A model generated the notes under the pieces. It was not told where the DNA came from. It worked only from the letters and a program-made list of their open reading frames with translations, and did not search any database. 64,000 nt of DNA, taken from the NCBI GenBank assembly GCA_035528415.1, contig DATKYQ010000076.1, forward strand, positions 1 through 64,000, read 5' to 3'. A program made the position numbers and the translations under genes. This document shows positions 16,843 to 24,414 of this stretch, in pieces (position 1 is the stretch's first letter; each line of letters begins with the position of its first letter). The DNA comes from DATKYQ01 sp035528415. Its GTDB lineage: Bacteria; Myxococcota; B64-G9.

Positions 16843-18081
16843 CTACTGTGCGGTGCAGCCGGCGGGGAGCTCGGAGGCGGAGTAGCAGGTGCCGTTGACG
16901 CACACCTCGCCGGGGCAGCAGGCTGTATAGTCCGGCCCGCAGTCGCCGCAGACATGGACGTCAAAGCCGTGGGCGGCGAAGTCCACGCACTGGCCGGCGG
17001 TGGATCCGGCGCACTCACAGGAGTAGGCGCCGTTTATGCAGCTCCGGCTTGAGACGCAAACCTCGCCGGTGGCGCAGGTGGTGCCCCCGCACTTGGTCCC
17101 CGTGTTCCCGCCGGTGGGGATCCAGTCGGGCCAGGGCACGCTGATGTAGCGCGGCTTGGAGGCGCTGCAAGTGCCGCCGGAGCAATTGATGTCCACGAAC
17201 TCACCGGCGCCCACGGCGGTGAAGCCTCCCTCCTTCGGCCAGAGGTCGACCAGGGTGAACTCGCCCATGTCCGGGTAGGAGAGCGCGGTCCAGGTCTGGG
17301 CATCCTCGGAAACGTAGAGGTAGCCCTTCCAGTTGACCATGGCGAAGAACTCCCCGTTCCATGCCAGGCCGCACGGCACGTTCAGGTCGGCCTCCCAGAT
17401 CGCCTCCGCGGTCAGCGTCCAGCTCACAGCGTCCGAAGACGTGTACACGTCGCCGACTATGCTCACGCTGACGAACAGGTCCAGGGCAAAGGTGAGCCCG
17501 CAGTGGCTGGCGTTGGAAAGAAAGGTCCGGGTCCACGTCTGCCCCCCGTCCACTGAGCGCAGCACGCCGTCCGATCCCCCCTCCACGGCGACGATGGTGT
17601 TGTCGCTGCACGCCACGCGCCAGAGCCAGGCGCTGCCCGAGTGGCGGACCTGCCAGTTCATCCCGTCGGGGGTGGAGGCAATGGTGCCGTCGTCACCGAC
17701 CGCCCAGAGCGTGTCCCCGCAGGTGACGAAGTCGCGCAGGCCCGCGTCCCAGCCCGGCACCTTGGTCCAGACGACGGCGTCCGGGGACCAGAGCAGCGGC
17801 CCGTCCTTGCTGCCCACCACGAACACGCCCTTGAAGAATGTAACGCAGTGAAGGTCAGTGGTCACCCCGGCTGGCGACAAGCTCCAGTGCTTGCCGTCCG
17901 TGGATCGCGCGATCACCCCCTCCTCAGCCACGGCGACGTACAAGCCGTTACCGTAGGTCATCTCGTAGAAGTTCGGGTAGTAGTTCAGCGAGTAGTCGTA
18001 GCACCCGGCGCCGAGGACCAACGCCACCGCGATCGCCGCCTGCCACGATCTCGCCACCATCATGGAACGTTCACGTCTCAC
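16843..18081 (-). CDS. Lipoprotein with BNR/sialidase-like propeller repeats and Cys-rich tail
   Basis: 412 residues. Start is the GTG at 18081, preceded by GGAGGG at proper distance; the lipobox is LGAGC (C27). Residues about 30-300 contain repeated units of the kind GxFVVGSKDGPLLWSPDAVVW and SVDGGQTW, the Asp-box/BNR-like pattern of a beta-propeller. The last 80 residues contain many CxGxTCxxGEVC-like cysteine pairs, as in cell-surface cysteine-rich modules. It precedes the amidohydrolase gene by 27 bases, so it may be the first gene of that operon and could be a surface sensor or binding partner; this link is inferred. Confidence 0.8.
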   Translation of the reverse strand: MRRERSMMVARSWQAAIAVALVLGAGCYDYSLNYYPNFYEMTYGNGLYVAVAEEGVIARSTDGKHWSLSPAGVTTDLHCVTFFKGVFVVGSKDGPLLWSPDAVVWTKVPGWDAGLRDFVTCGDTLWAVGDDGTIASTPDGMNWQVRHSGSAWLWRVACSDNTIVAVEGGSDGVLRSVDGGQTWTRTFLSNASHCGLTFALDLFVSVSIVGDVYTSSDAVSWTLTAEAIWEADLNVPCGLAWNGEFFAMVNWKGYLYVSEDAQTWTALSYPDMGEFTLVDLWPKEGGFTAVGAGEFVDINCSGGTCSASKPRYISVPWPDWIPTGGNTGTKCGGTTCATGEVCVSSRSCINGAYSCECAGSTAGQCVDFAAHGFDVHVCGDCGPDYTACCPGEVCVNGTCYSASELPAGCTAQ

Positions 18082-18307
18082 GGGAACCCTCCCTGATCAA
18101 CTTGTAGGATTTCTGAATTCCAAACTCAAATGTTACCACGGGCGCAGGTTTACTCCATAGGCAATTTTGACAAGACTCCATTTTATAGAACAATCAATGT
18201 ATTGCAACTGATCGAGACGGCATTCTGATAGACTCATAGCGCCTTCTGATAAGTCTGGGTCAAGGGCACAAGGGTAGCGTAAAACCGCTGGTAGGCGGCA
18301 TGAAACC

Positions 18308-18826
18308 TCACGACGTCTTGTTTCCCTCGTCCTCCAGCAACTCCGAGGCCCCGCGACCACAAAAGGGGTCACCCAAAACATGGAGCGGTACTTTAGTGCA
18401 GCAAAGCTCTTGCCGCGGTTTTTGCGGCACCTGGTTCGCAATGGTGCCGCGGTTTCCGCGTTTCTCAGCCATGTTTCCCAATGGTACCCGAATGGGTGCG
18501 GCCCCCGGTGTGTGGGGGTGCGGTCCCCGAAGTTTGGGGAGTGCAATGGTGCCGGGGAAGTAGTCGACAAGCTCCAGGAGGTTTCTTGGGGGCCTTGAAT
18601 CTTTGCGCTCCACTTGGGTCGAGTCGCTTTGAACAACGTCTGGCGGCTCATCCATGCAGTCGAGCTCGCTGTAGTCAGGATCGGCAAAGAAGTCCTCATC
18701 TATATGCAGAGGAAACTGACTCCCGGCCGTGGTTTGTACGGCGGCGCTTTCTGCCGTGCCTGTCGGTATGCCCTCGGGTACAGTCAGCTTCTCTTCTGGT
18801 TGTATCGGAGGCCCGCGGGATAGCAT
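18308..18826 (-). CDS. Hypothetical protein, start well supported, function unknown
   Basis: 172 residues from the ATG at 18826, which has an excellent ribosome site (GAGGAGGAATC). No domain is recognised. The N-terminal half is acidic (IDEDFFADPDYSELDC), the second half is basic with many Pro, Gly and Asn. The 3' half of the gene shows short near-repeated strings (GGTGCCGC..., AATGGTGCC..., GTTTCC...) on the plus strand, and another frame on the same strand stays open further down to 18133, so a frameshifted or decaying gene is possible. The stretch 18082-18307 behind it shows nothing convincing. Confidence 0.4.
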   Translation of the reverse strand: MLSRGPPIQPEEKLTVPEGIPTGTAESAAVQTTAGSQFPLHIDEDFFADPDYSELDCMDEPPDVVQSDSTQVERKDSRPPRNLLELVDYFPGTIALPKLRGPHPHTPGAAPIRVPLGNMAEKRGNRGTIANQVPQKPRQELCCTKVPLHVLGDPFCGRGASELLEDEGNKTS

Positions 18827-18952
18827 GATTCCTCCTCGCAAAGATCCATACCGCAGGCAGGGACAAAATACACAGAATCAGGGGGATACCCAATATTTTT
18901 CTGCTGGACTGTAGCGGCCTGGCGGATATTATCGATTTTGAGGAGGGATCTA

Positions 18953-19834
18953 ATGAAAGTGACAGAACTTTGGAAATCAAAGGACAAGCCGAGCATATCA
19001 TTTGAACTCTTTCCCGCCCGCGACGAAAAGGCCGCAGGCAAGCTTCCAGGCATCATCGGCAAACTTGCCGAATGCAATCCTGATTTTGTCTCGGTCACTT
19101 TCGGCGCCGGGGGCTCGACACGGGAAGGTTCTTTTCAGCTGGCGAAGATGCTCATGCAAGAGCATGATCTGACTACCGTTGCCTATTTCACGTGTTACGG
19201 ACTCGGGCCGAAGCAAATTATTTCAGTGCTCGATGACTACCGGGATCTGGGTGTCGAGACCGTGCTGGCCGCGCGCGGCGATCCGCCCCAGGATTTGGAA
19301 GGCTTCGAGGCGCACCCCGAGAGTCTCGAGCACGCCTCGGATCTGCTGGCCTTCATCAAGCCGCGTTACGATTTCTGCCTGGCCGCGGCCGGGTATCCGG
19401 AGGGTCACATCGAGGCCGAGAGCCTCGAAGAAGACATCGGCTATGTCAAGCTCAAGGCGGACAGCGGGGCGGATTTCATAATTTCGAACTACTGCTACGA
19501 CAACAGCTTTTTCTTCGACTTTCGAAAACGCCTGAACGACATGGGAGTCGATACTCCTATCTTGCCCGGGGTGATGCCGATCTACTCCGAGAAGATGATG
19601 TACAGCCTGGCCGAGCTGTGCGGGGCGACGATCACCAACGAGATCAAGCAAGGACTTGCGGGTCTTCCCGAAGGGGACAAGGACGCCCTGTTCGAGTTCG
19701 CGGTCGAATTCGCCGTCCGGCAGTGCAGTGAGCTGATCCGCTCGGGTGTTCCCGGCATACACATCTACAGCATGGACCGCGCCAAGGCCCCGCTGGAGAT
19801 AGTCAAAAGGTTGCGCTCTACGGGACTCGTTTGA
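18953..19834 (+). CDS. metF: Methylenetetrahydrofolate reductase (classical MetF)
   Basis: 293 residues from the ATG at 18953, preceded by GAGGAGGGATCTA. TIM-barrel flavoprotein that reduces 5,10-methylene-THF to 5-methyl-THF for methionine synthesis. SFELFPARDE (16-25, with catalytic E18), the TFGAGGSTREG phosphate region, ARGDPPQD and PGVMPIYS are all typical. It stands alone as a transcription unit and is not closely similar to the second MetF encoded at 41824, which belongs to the MetV-linked type. The 171 bases between it and ispA hold no convincing gene. Confidence 0.94.
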   Translation: MKVTELWKSKDKPSISFELFPARDEKAAGKLPGIIGKLAECNPDFVSVTFGAGGSTREGSFQLAKMLMQEHDLTTVAYFTCYGLGPKQIISVLDDYRDLGVETVLAARGDPPQDLEGFEAHPESLEHASDLLAFIKPRYDFCLAAAGYPEGHIEAESLEEDIGYVKLKADSGADFIISNYCYDNSFFFDFRKRLNDMGVDTPILPGVMPIYSEKMMYSLAELCGATITNEIKQGLAGLPEGDKDALFEFAVEFAVRQCSELIRSGVPGIHIYSMDRAKAPLEIVKRLRSTGLV

Positions 19835-20005
19835 GGGCCAAAGCCTTCATGACTGGATCGCAAGAACTCAAGCTGAAGCTTGGAAAAGAACTCGGCCGGG
19901 TAATCGCCGAGGGACGGGTCAAGGGCACACCGGAATGCGGCGGGGGCTGCCATGACGCTGGTCGTGCCGCGTACGCCACCCGAAATCAGGCCAGGCCACA
20001 CAATT

Positions 20006-20908
20006 TTAGTTGGTTATTCTCTTCTCGACCATCCCGGCGATGCCGGCTAAAGCATCCTTGCGCGGGCCGAATATATCGAGGGCCGCGTTCGCCTGGGCGA
20101 GCAATTCCCGGGCGCGCTGCCCGGCTGATGGGGCGCCCGCCGCGCCGGGATAGGTGCTTCTCAGATTCTTCTGGTCCGAATCCGCCGGGCGGCCCAGGCT
20201 CTTGGAATCTCCGGCAAACGCCAATAGATCGTCGGCAATCTGGAAGGCCAGGCCGAGCGCCTTTCCGCTGTCGTCGAGCGCGTCGCGCTCGGACGGGCCG
20301 GCGCCGGCCAATAGCCCCCCGAGTTGCAGCGCCGCTCTGAACAGGGCCCCGGTCTTGCGGGCATGGATGAACTCGACCCCGGCGATCGTTGGTCTCCCCT
20401 CGCCCGGCCGGATGTCGTCGGCCTGGCCGCCCACCATCCCCCGCGGCCCGGCCGCCATGGAGACGATGGTCACGGCCCGCGACAGAAGATCCGCAGAAAT
20501 TTCATTGGCCAGCACCCAGAACGCATGGGTCAGCAGGGCGTCGCCCGCCAGAATGGCCATGCCCTCCCCGAAGGCGCGGTGGCAGGAGGGTAGACCGCGG
20601 CGCATGTCGTCGTCGTCCATGGCCGGCAAATCGTCGTGCACCAGCGAGTAGGCGTGGATCATCTCGAGCGCGCAGCCGGCCCCCAGGCCCAGCTCCTCGG
20701 GCTTGCCGCAGGCCCTGACCGCCGCCAGCACAAGCAGCGGCCGCAAACGCTTGCCGCCGCCCATCAGAGCATGGCGCATGGCGGCGCCCAACTCACACGG
20801 GCAGTCCGGCTCGCTTGTCGCCGCCTGCAGGATCGCATCGAGTTTCTCGTCGACAGCACGACGGTATGTCGCAAACCAGGTATCGATATCGAAGGCAAAG
20901 GCTATCAT
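20006..20908 (-). CDS. ispA: Short-chain polyprenyl diphosphate synthase (FPP/GGPP type)
   Basis: 300 residues of all-alpha isoprenoid synthase fold. The first Asp-rich motif DDLPAMD (92-98) has the DDxxxxD spacing of bacterial farnesyl synthases, and a second motif is at AFQIADDLL. The GGKRLRPLLV segment binds diphosphate. It makes farnesyl or geranylgeranyl diphosphate from IPP and DMAPP. It starts 4 bases after the xseB stop, the conserved xseB-ispA pair. The usual next genes, dxs and tlyA, are found on the same strand but 15 kb further on. Confidence 0.92.
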   Translation of the reverse strand: MIAFAFDIDTWFATYRRAVDEKLDAILQAATSEPDCPCELGAAMRHALMGGGKRLRPLLVLAAVRACGKPEELGLGAGCALEMIHAYSLVHDDLPAMDDDDMRRGLPSCHRAFGEGMAILAGDALLTHAFWVLANEISADLLSRAVTIVSMAAGPRGMVGGQADDIRPGEGRPTIAGVEFIHARKTGALFRAALQLGGLLAGAGPSERDALDDSGKALGLAFQIADDLLAFAGDSKSLGRPADSDQKNLRSTYPGAAGAPSAGQRARELLAQANAALDIFGPRKDALAGIAGMVEKRITN

Positions 20909-20912
20909 GCGC

Positions 20913-21179
20913 TCAGTCTTCGGAGGCGCCGTCCTGTTCGAAGGCCACTTTGCGCTCCTTGCCGTCCACGGCCAGCAATAGCTGCACCTTCTTTTCGGCG
21001 GCGTCGAGCTTCTTGGTCCCCTCGGCGGCCAGCTTCATTCCCTTCTCGAACAACTCGACAGACTCGTCGAGCGAGAGTTCGCCGCTTTCGAGCCGCGCAA
21101 CGATCTTCTCGAACTCTTCCATCAAGGCCTCGAAGCTCTTCGGCCCCTTGCCTTCCTTGGTCTTGCGGGAAGTCGCCAT
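20913..21179 (-). CDS. xseB: Exodeoxyribonuclease VII small subunit
   Basis: 88 residues from the ATG at 21179 (GAGGAG upstream; the open frame extends to 21209). The signature SFEALMEEFEKIVARLESGELSLDESVELFEKG is recognisable as two stretches at about 13-30 and 31-46, forming the helical hairpin of XseB. It partners XseA (not in this window) in degrading single-stranded DNA. Residues after 70 are an acidic tail. Confidence 0.93.
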   Translation of the reverse strand: MATSRKTKEGKGPKSFEALMEEFEKIVARLESGELSLDESVELFEKGMKLAAEGTKKLDAAEKKVQLLLAVDGKERKVAFEQDGASED

Positions 21180-21269
21180 GTCTCGCTCTCCTCTATCGCT
21201 GCCAGTCAAATCACACGCTTACAAGCCTATGCTTTACAACTATCGGCTACTAGTGGCAAACTATTCCCC

Positions 21270-22682
21270 ATGCACATCCCGCGTCACTTCTTTAGCCTTG
21301 GACTAATCGTGTTGTTCGGCTCCGCTGCCTGCACCGTTGACGGCGCTTTCCTCGACGGAAAGCCCTGCGACGACTCCGGCGCTTGCGCCGGCGGCTATTT
21401 CTGCCAAAGAGAGGCCTGCCCGGACAATCCCGGCTACCTGTGTAATGTCTGTCGCAAGGCGCCTCCCGGCGACGGCGGTATTGACGCCGGCGACGACGGC
21501 GCTGACGGCCTCGATGGCGGCGACGACGTTGATGCCGGCGACCGGCCGGCTGATTGCAACCAGCAACCGCCGGCCTGCAAAACCATCCCGGAGTGCGAAG
21601 ACACCCAGCCGCTCTGCCAGGATGGAAGCTGGGTTTGCGAAACCGATTGGGAGCCAGTGGAGGCAAGCTGCGACGGGCTGGACAACGACTGCGACGGCGA
21701 CACCGACGAGGAACTGGTCTGCACCCTGGCGGGGGACGGGCAAGCCGGCTTTCAGGACGGGCAAGGCACGTCGGCGCGTTTCAATGGTCCGCGCGGCCTG
21801 CTGTCGTATCCGGGAGGCGGCCTTGTGGTGGTCGACTCGGGCAACCATGCCCTGCGACGCGTGCTGGCCGACGGCAGCGTCAGCACTTTAGCGGGAACCG
21901 GTTCATACGGCGATCACGACGGGCCGGCCCTGGAGGCCACCTTCAATGACCCCGGCGGTGCGGCCACAGACGGTGCCGGCGCGATCTACATTGCCGATCG
22001 CCTCAACAACCGTATCCGGCTTCTTGCGGGCGACACGGTCACGACCTTTGCCGGCACCGGGTTCGCGGATTATCTGGACGGTCCGCTCGGTGAGGCGCGC
22101 TTCGCCCTGCCCAACTCGCTGGCCGTGGCATCCGACGGCACGATTTTCGTGGCCGACACCGGCAACAACTGCGTTCGCAAGATTGCAGGCGGCCAGGTTT
22201 CCACCTTCTCGGGAAAGTGCCAGGTTCCCGGCAACCAGGACGGCGCGGCCGGCGACTCCCGTTTCAACGGCCCGACCGATATCTTGCTTCTCAGCGACGA
22301 CCTGCTGATTGTCTCGGATGAGTCGTCGCACACTTTGAGACAGCTTTCGGCCGATGGCTCGGTTGTCACCCTGGCCGGCACCGGCAGCGCGGGTTTTGCC
22401 GACGGCGATCCGCTGGCTGCGCAGTTCCGTAAGCCCGCAGGCTGCACTTGGGACGAGGCGGGGGCGCAGATCCTGACGGCCGACAGCGGCAACAACCGGG
22501 TCCGCAGCTTCACAATCGGCGGCCAGGTTGCAACCCTGCTGGGCGCGGGTATGACGGGAGCTGCAAACGGCCCCGCCCTGCAGGCGACCTTCAATCAACC
22601 CAGCTCTTTAGCTTTTATCGAAGACGGGAGACTGGTAATCGCCGACACACACAACAACCTGTTGAGGATTGTGCGCCCATGA
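21270..22682 (+). CDS. NHL-repeat lipoprotein with a single DCDG motif
   Basis: 470 residues. Lipobox FGSAAC (C21), a Cys-rich segment, an Asp/Gly-rich spacer (about 70-90), one MopE-type unit (CDGLDNDCDGDTDEE, about 134-148), then five or six NHL-type propeller blades with the recurring pattern (T)LAGTGxxGxxDGxxxxAxFxxPxGL...IADxxNxxIR (about 150-470). Probably an outer-membrane-anchored six-blade propeller. It is divergent from xseB and is followed by an envelope gene whose ATG overlaps its stop (ATGA). Confidence 0.85.
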   Translation: MHIPRHFFSLGLIVLFGSAACTVDGAFLDGKPCDDSGACAGGYFCQREACPDNPGYLCNVCRKAPPGDGGIDAGDDGADGLDGGDDVDAGDRPADCNQQPPACKTIPECEDTQPLCQDGSWVCETDWEPVEASCDGLDNDCDGDTDEELVCTLAGDGQAGFQDGQGTSARFNGPRGLLSYPGGGLVVVDSGNHALRRVLADGSVSTLAGTGSYGDHDGPALEATFNDPGGAATDGAGAIYIADRLNNRIRLLAGDTVTTFAGTGFADYLDGPLGEARFALPNSLAVASDGTIFVADTGNNCVRKIAGGQVSTFSGKCQVPGNQDGAAGDSRFNGPTDILLLSDDLLIVSDESSHTLRQLSADGSVVTLAGTGSAGFADGDPLAAQFRKPAGCTWDEAGAQILTADSGNNRVRSFTIGGQVATLLGAGMTGAANGPALQATFNQPSSLAFIEDGRLVIADTHNNLLRIVRP

Positions 22683-23611
22683 AAAAGCTGACGGCAATGC
22701 TGCTTGCCATGCTGGCGACCACAGCCTCCGCTGGAGACAAGCAAGATGTACTTATAGTTTTCAAGCTAACCTCTGACCAGGCTACGGCCGAGTATCTCGA
22801 GCAACTCGATGTCCAACTCGCCTGGAGCCTGACCGAGACCGGCAAGTACGAGCTGGTCAAGGCTTCGGACCTGGCCGACGAAATGCTCATGCCCCCGGCC
22901 GAATCGCTGGCCTTCTGCAAGGGCGAGACCGAGTGCATCGCCGACCTCGGCAGCGGGCGCAAGGCCCGTTGGATAGTCTACGGCGACATCAAGAACTCAT
23001 TCGACGGCAAGAAGATCCTGATGCACCTCGTTCTGGTCGATGTCCCGGGCAAGAAGCTCACGCTTGAAAAGTTCGGCCAGCTTTCCAAGCAGGAAGATCT
23101 TGTCACGGATGCCGCCGCCTTGCTGCGCGGGCTTTTGGGTATCGAGGCCGAGCTGGCGCTCGATCTGACCCCACAGACAAAACCCGGGCCGGAAACGCCT
23201 GCCGTGAAGGAGCCGCCGGGCGAGAAAACCGAGCTCCAAAAACCCGTAGCGATCCGGGCGAAACCGCCGGTGCCCGGGGCAAAAAGCCCCTGGACGAACG
23301 CCTGGACGTGGAGCGCGGCTGGGGCCGGGGTGGCGGCCATGAGCGCGGCCGTGATCATGGGTGTTATCAGCAAGCAGAAGTTGAATGACGCCAAGACCCC
23401 GGGGATAGACCAACCCACGGCCTACGATCTTTACGACGATGCGAAAGGTCTGGCCCTGGGCGCCAACATCGCCTACGGCCTGGGCGGCGCTGCGCTGTGC
23501 GCGGCGGCGGTGATATTCATACTGGATGTCAGCGGCGACGAGCCTGCGGCGCTGCCGTCGCTGGCCTGCAGCGGCACAGGTTGCGAGCTCGGCTTTTCGA
23601 CCCGCTTCTGA
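22679..23611 (+). CDS. Secreted/membrane-anchored protein with LpoB/TolB-N-like domain, function unknown
   Basis: 310 residues. The start at 22679 is fixed by the ATGA overlap with the NHL gene and by the signal peptide MKKLTAMLLAMLATTASAG. The first domain (about 20-160) has the alternation seen in LpoB/TolB-N-like periplasmic domains, with a predicted degraded-or-conserved core of the form CIADLGSGRKARWIVYGDI and MHLVLVDV. A Pro/Lys-rich linker (160-205) is followed by two hydrophobic helices (about 212-232 and 262-285). Translational coupling suggests it works with the NHL propeller protein. Confidence 0.65.
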   Translation: MKKLTAMLLAMLATTASAGDKQDVLIVFKLTSDQATAEYLEQLDVQLAWSLTETGKYELVKASDLADEMLMPPAESLAFCKGETECIADLGSGRKARWIVYGDIKNSFDGKKILMHLVLVDVPGKKLTLEKFGQLSKQEDLVTDAAALLRGLLGIEAELALDLTPQTKPGPETPAVKEPPGEKTELQKPVAIRAKPPVPGAKSPWTNAWTWSAAGAGVAAMSAAVIMGVISKQKLNDAKTPGIDQPTAYDLYDDAKGLALGANIAYGLGGAALCAAAVIFILDVSGDEPAALPSLACSGTGCELGFSTRF

Positions 23612-23644
23612 TAGAAGAGGTTTTAATTCAGACAGATAACGAGA

Positions 23645-23935
23645 TCAGGAAGCCTGCTCGTTCATCTTCGCCTTGAGCACCGGGCTTGCCTTGAAAGTGA
23701 CCACGCGGCGGGCCGAGATCTCGATCGCCTCGCCTGTTTTTGGGTTGCGGCCGATGCGGGTCTTCTTGTCCCGAGGAGTGAAATTACCAAACCCGGAGAT
23801 CTTCAACTTCTCGCCGCGCTCGAGCACCTGCTTCATCGTCTCGAAAACCGTCTCGACGATCTCCGCGGCCTGGCTCTTCGAAAACCCGACCTTTTTGTAG
23901 ACTTCCTCGACAATGTTCGCCTTGGTCATCGCCAT
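23645..23935 (-). CDS. ihfA: Integration host factor alpha subunit
   Basis: 96 residues, a complete HU/IHF fold: helical dimer body (MTKANIVEEVYKKVGFSK), KISGFGNF at about 46-53, beta-arm with RIGRNPKTGEAIEISARR (about 60-77) including the intercalating Pro. IHF bends DNA sharply. The alpha assignment is from the DKKTRIGRNPKTGE arm and SARRVVTFKAS. AGGAG lies 8 bases before the ATG. Confidence 0.88.
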   Translation of the reverse strand: MAMTKANIVEEVYKKVGFSKSQAAEIVETVFETMKQVLERGEKLKISGFGNFTPRDKKTRIGRNPKTGEAIEISARRVVTFKASPVLKAKMNEQAS

Positions 23936-24075
23936 CGTGGGCTCTCCTTGTCCCGTTGTCCCGGAATCGCCTCGTGTATTGGATCATTCAGTTAGAACAA
24001 ACTTCGCCAATATTCAAGAAAAATCTTAAGCTCCCGCGCAACGCGCTCCGGCACGACCGGGAGGTCCCCCCGCCA

Positions 24076-24357
24076 TCAAGCGTCGCCGTCCACCCGCTGG
24101 CGCAGCTCGGATCCGGGCTTGAAGATCACCCCCGTCTTGGGGCTGACCTTGATGAGATCGCCCGTGCGCGGGTTGCGGCCCTGGTATCCCTCGTAGCGCT
24201 TGACCCTGAATGAAGCGAATCCGCGCACCTCTATCCCCTCGCCGGCAACCAGCGCCCTGGTCATCGCGGTGAACATCGTGTCCACCGCCCTCTGTGTGAT
24301 TGTCACCTTCAGCCCGTGCTCCTGCGCCACTTTGGCCACCAACTCGGCTTTTACCAT
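24076..24357 (-). CDS. HU/IHF-family DNA-bending protein (second, divergent member)
   Basis: 93 residues from the ATG at 24357 (GGGAGGACAGACC upstream). Same fold as its neighbour: MVKAELVAKVAQEHGLK, GIEVRGFASFRVKRY and the arm GRNPRTGDLIKV with conserved Pro. It could be the IHF beta partner or a separate HU. It is 140 bases upstream of ihfA on the same strand. The DNA between them shows no clear gene. Confidence 0.85.
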   Translation of the reverse strand: MVKAELVAKVAQEHGLKVTITQRAVDTMFTAMTRALVAGEGIEVRGFASFRVKRYEGYQGRNPRTGDLIKVSPKTGVIFKPGSELRQRVDGDA

Positions 24358-24414
24358 GGTCTGTCCTCCCTCTTGAGCAAGGCGGCCCAATCATCTGGGC
24401 CGATTTCGATTTTA

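Noticed and set aside
19831..20340. 169-codon open frame between metF and ispA
   Set aside because: Overlaps ispA in antisense for most of its length; no ribosome site or domain.
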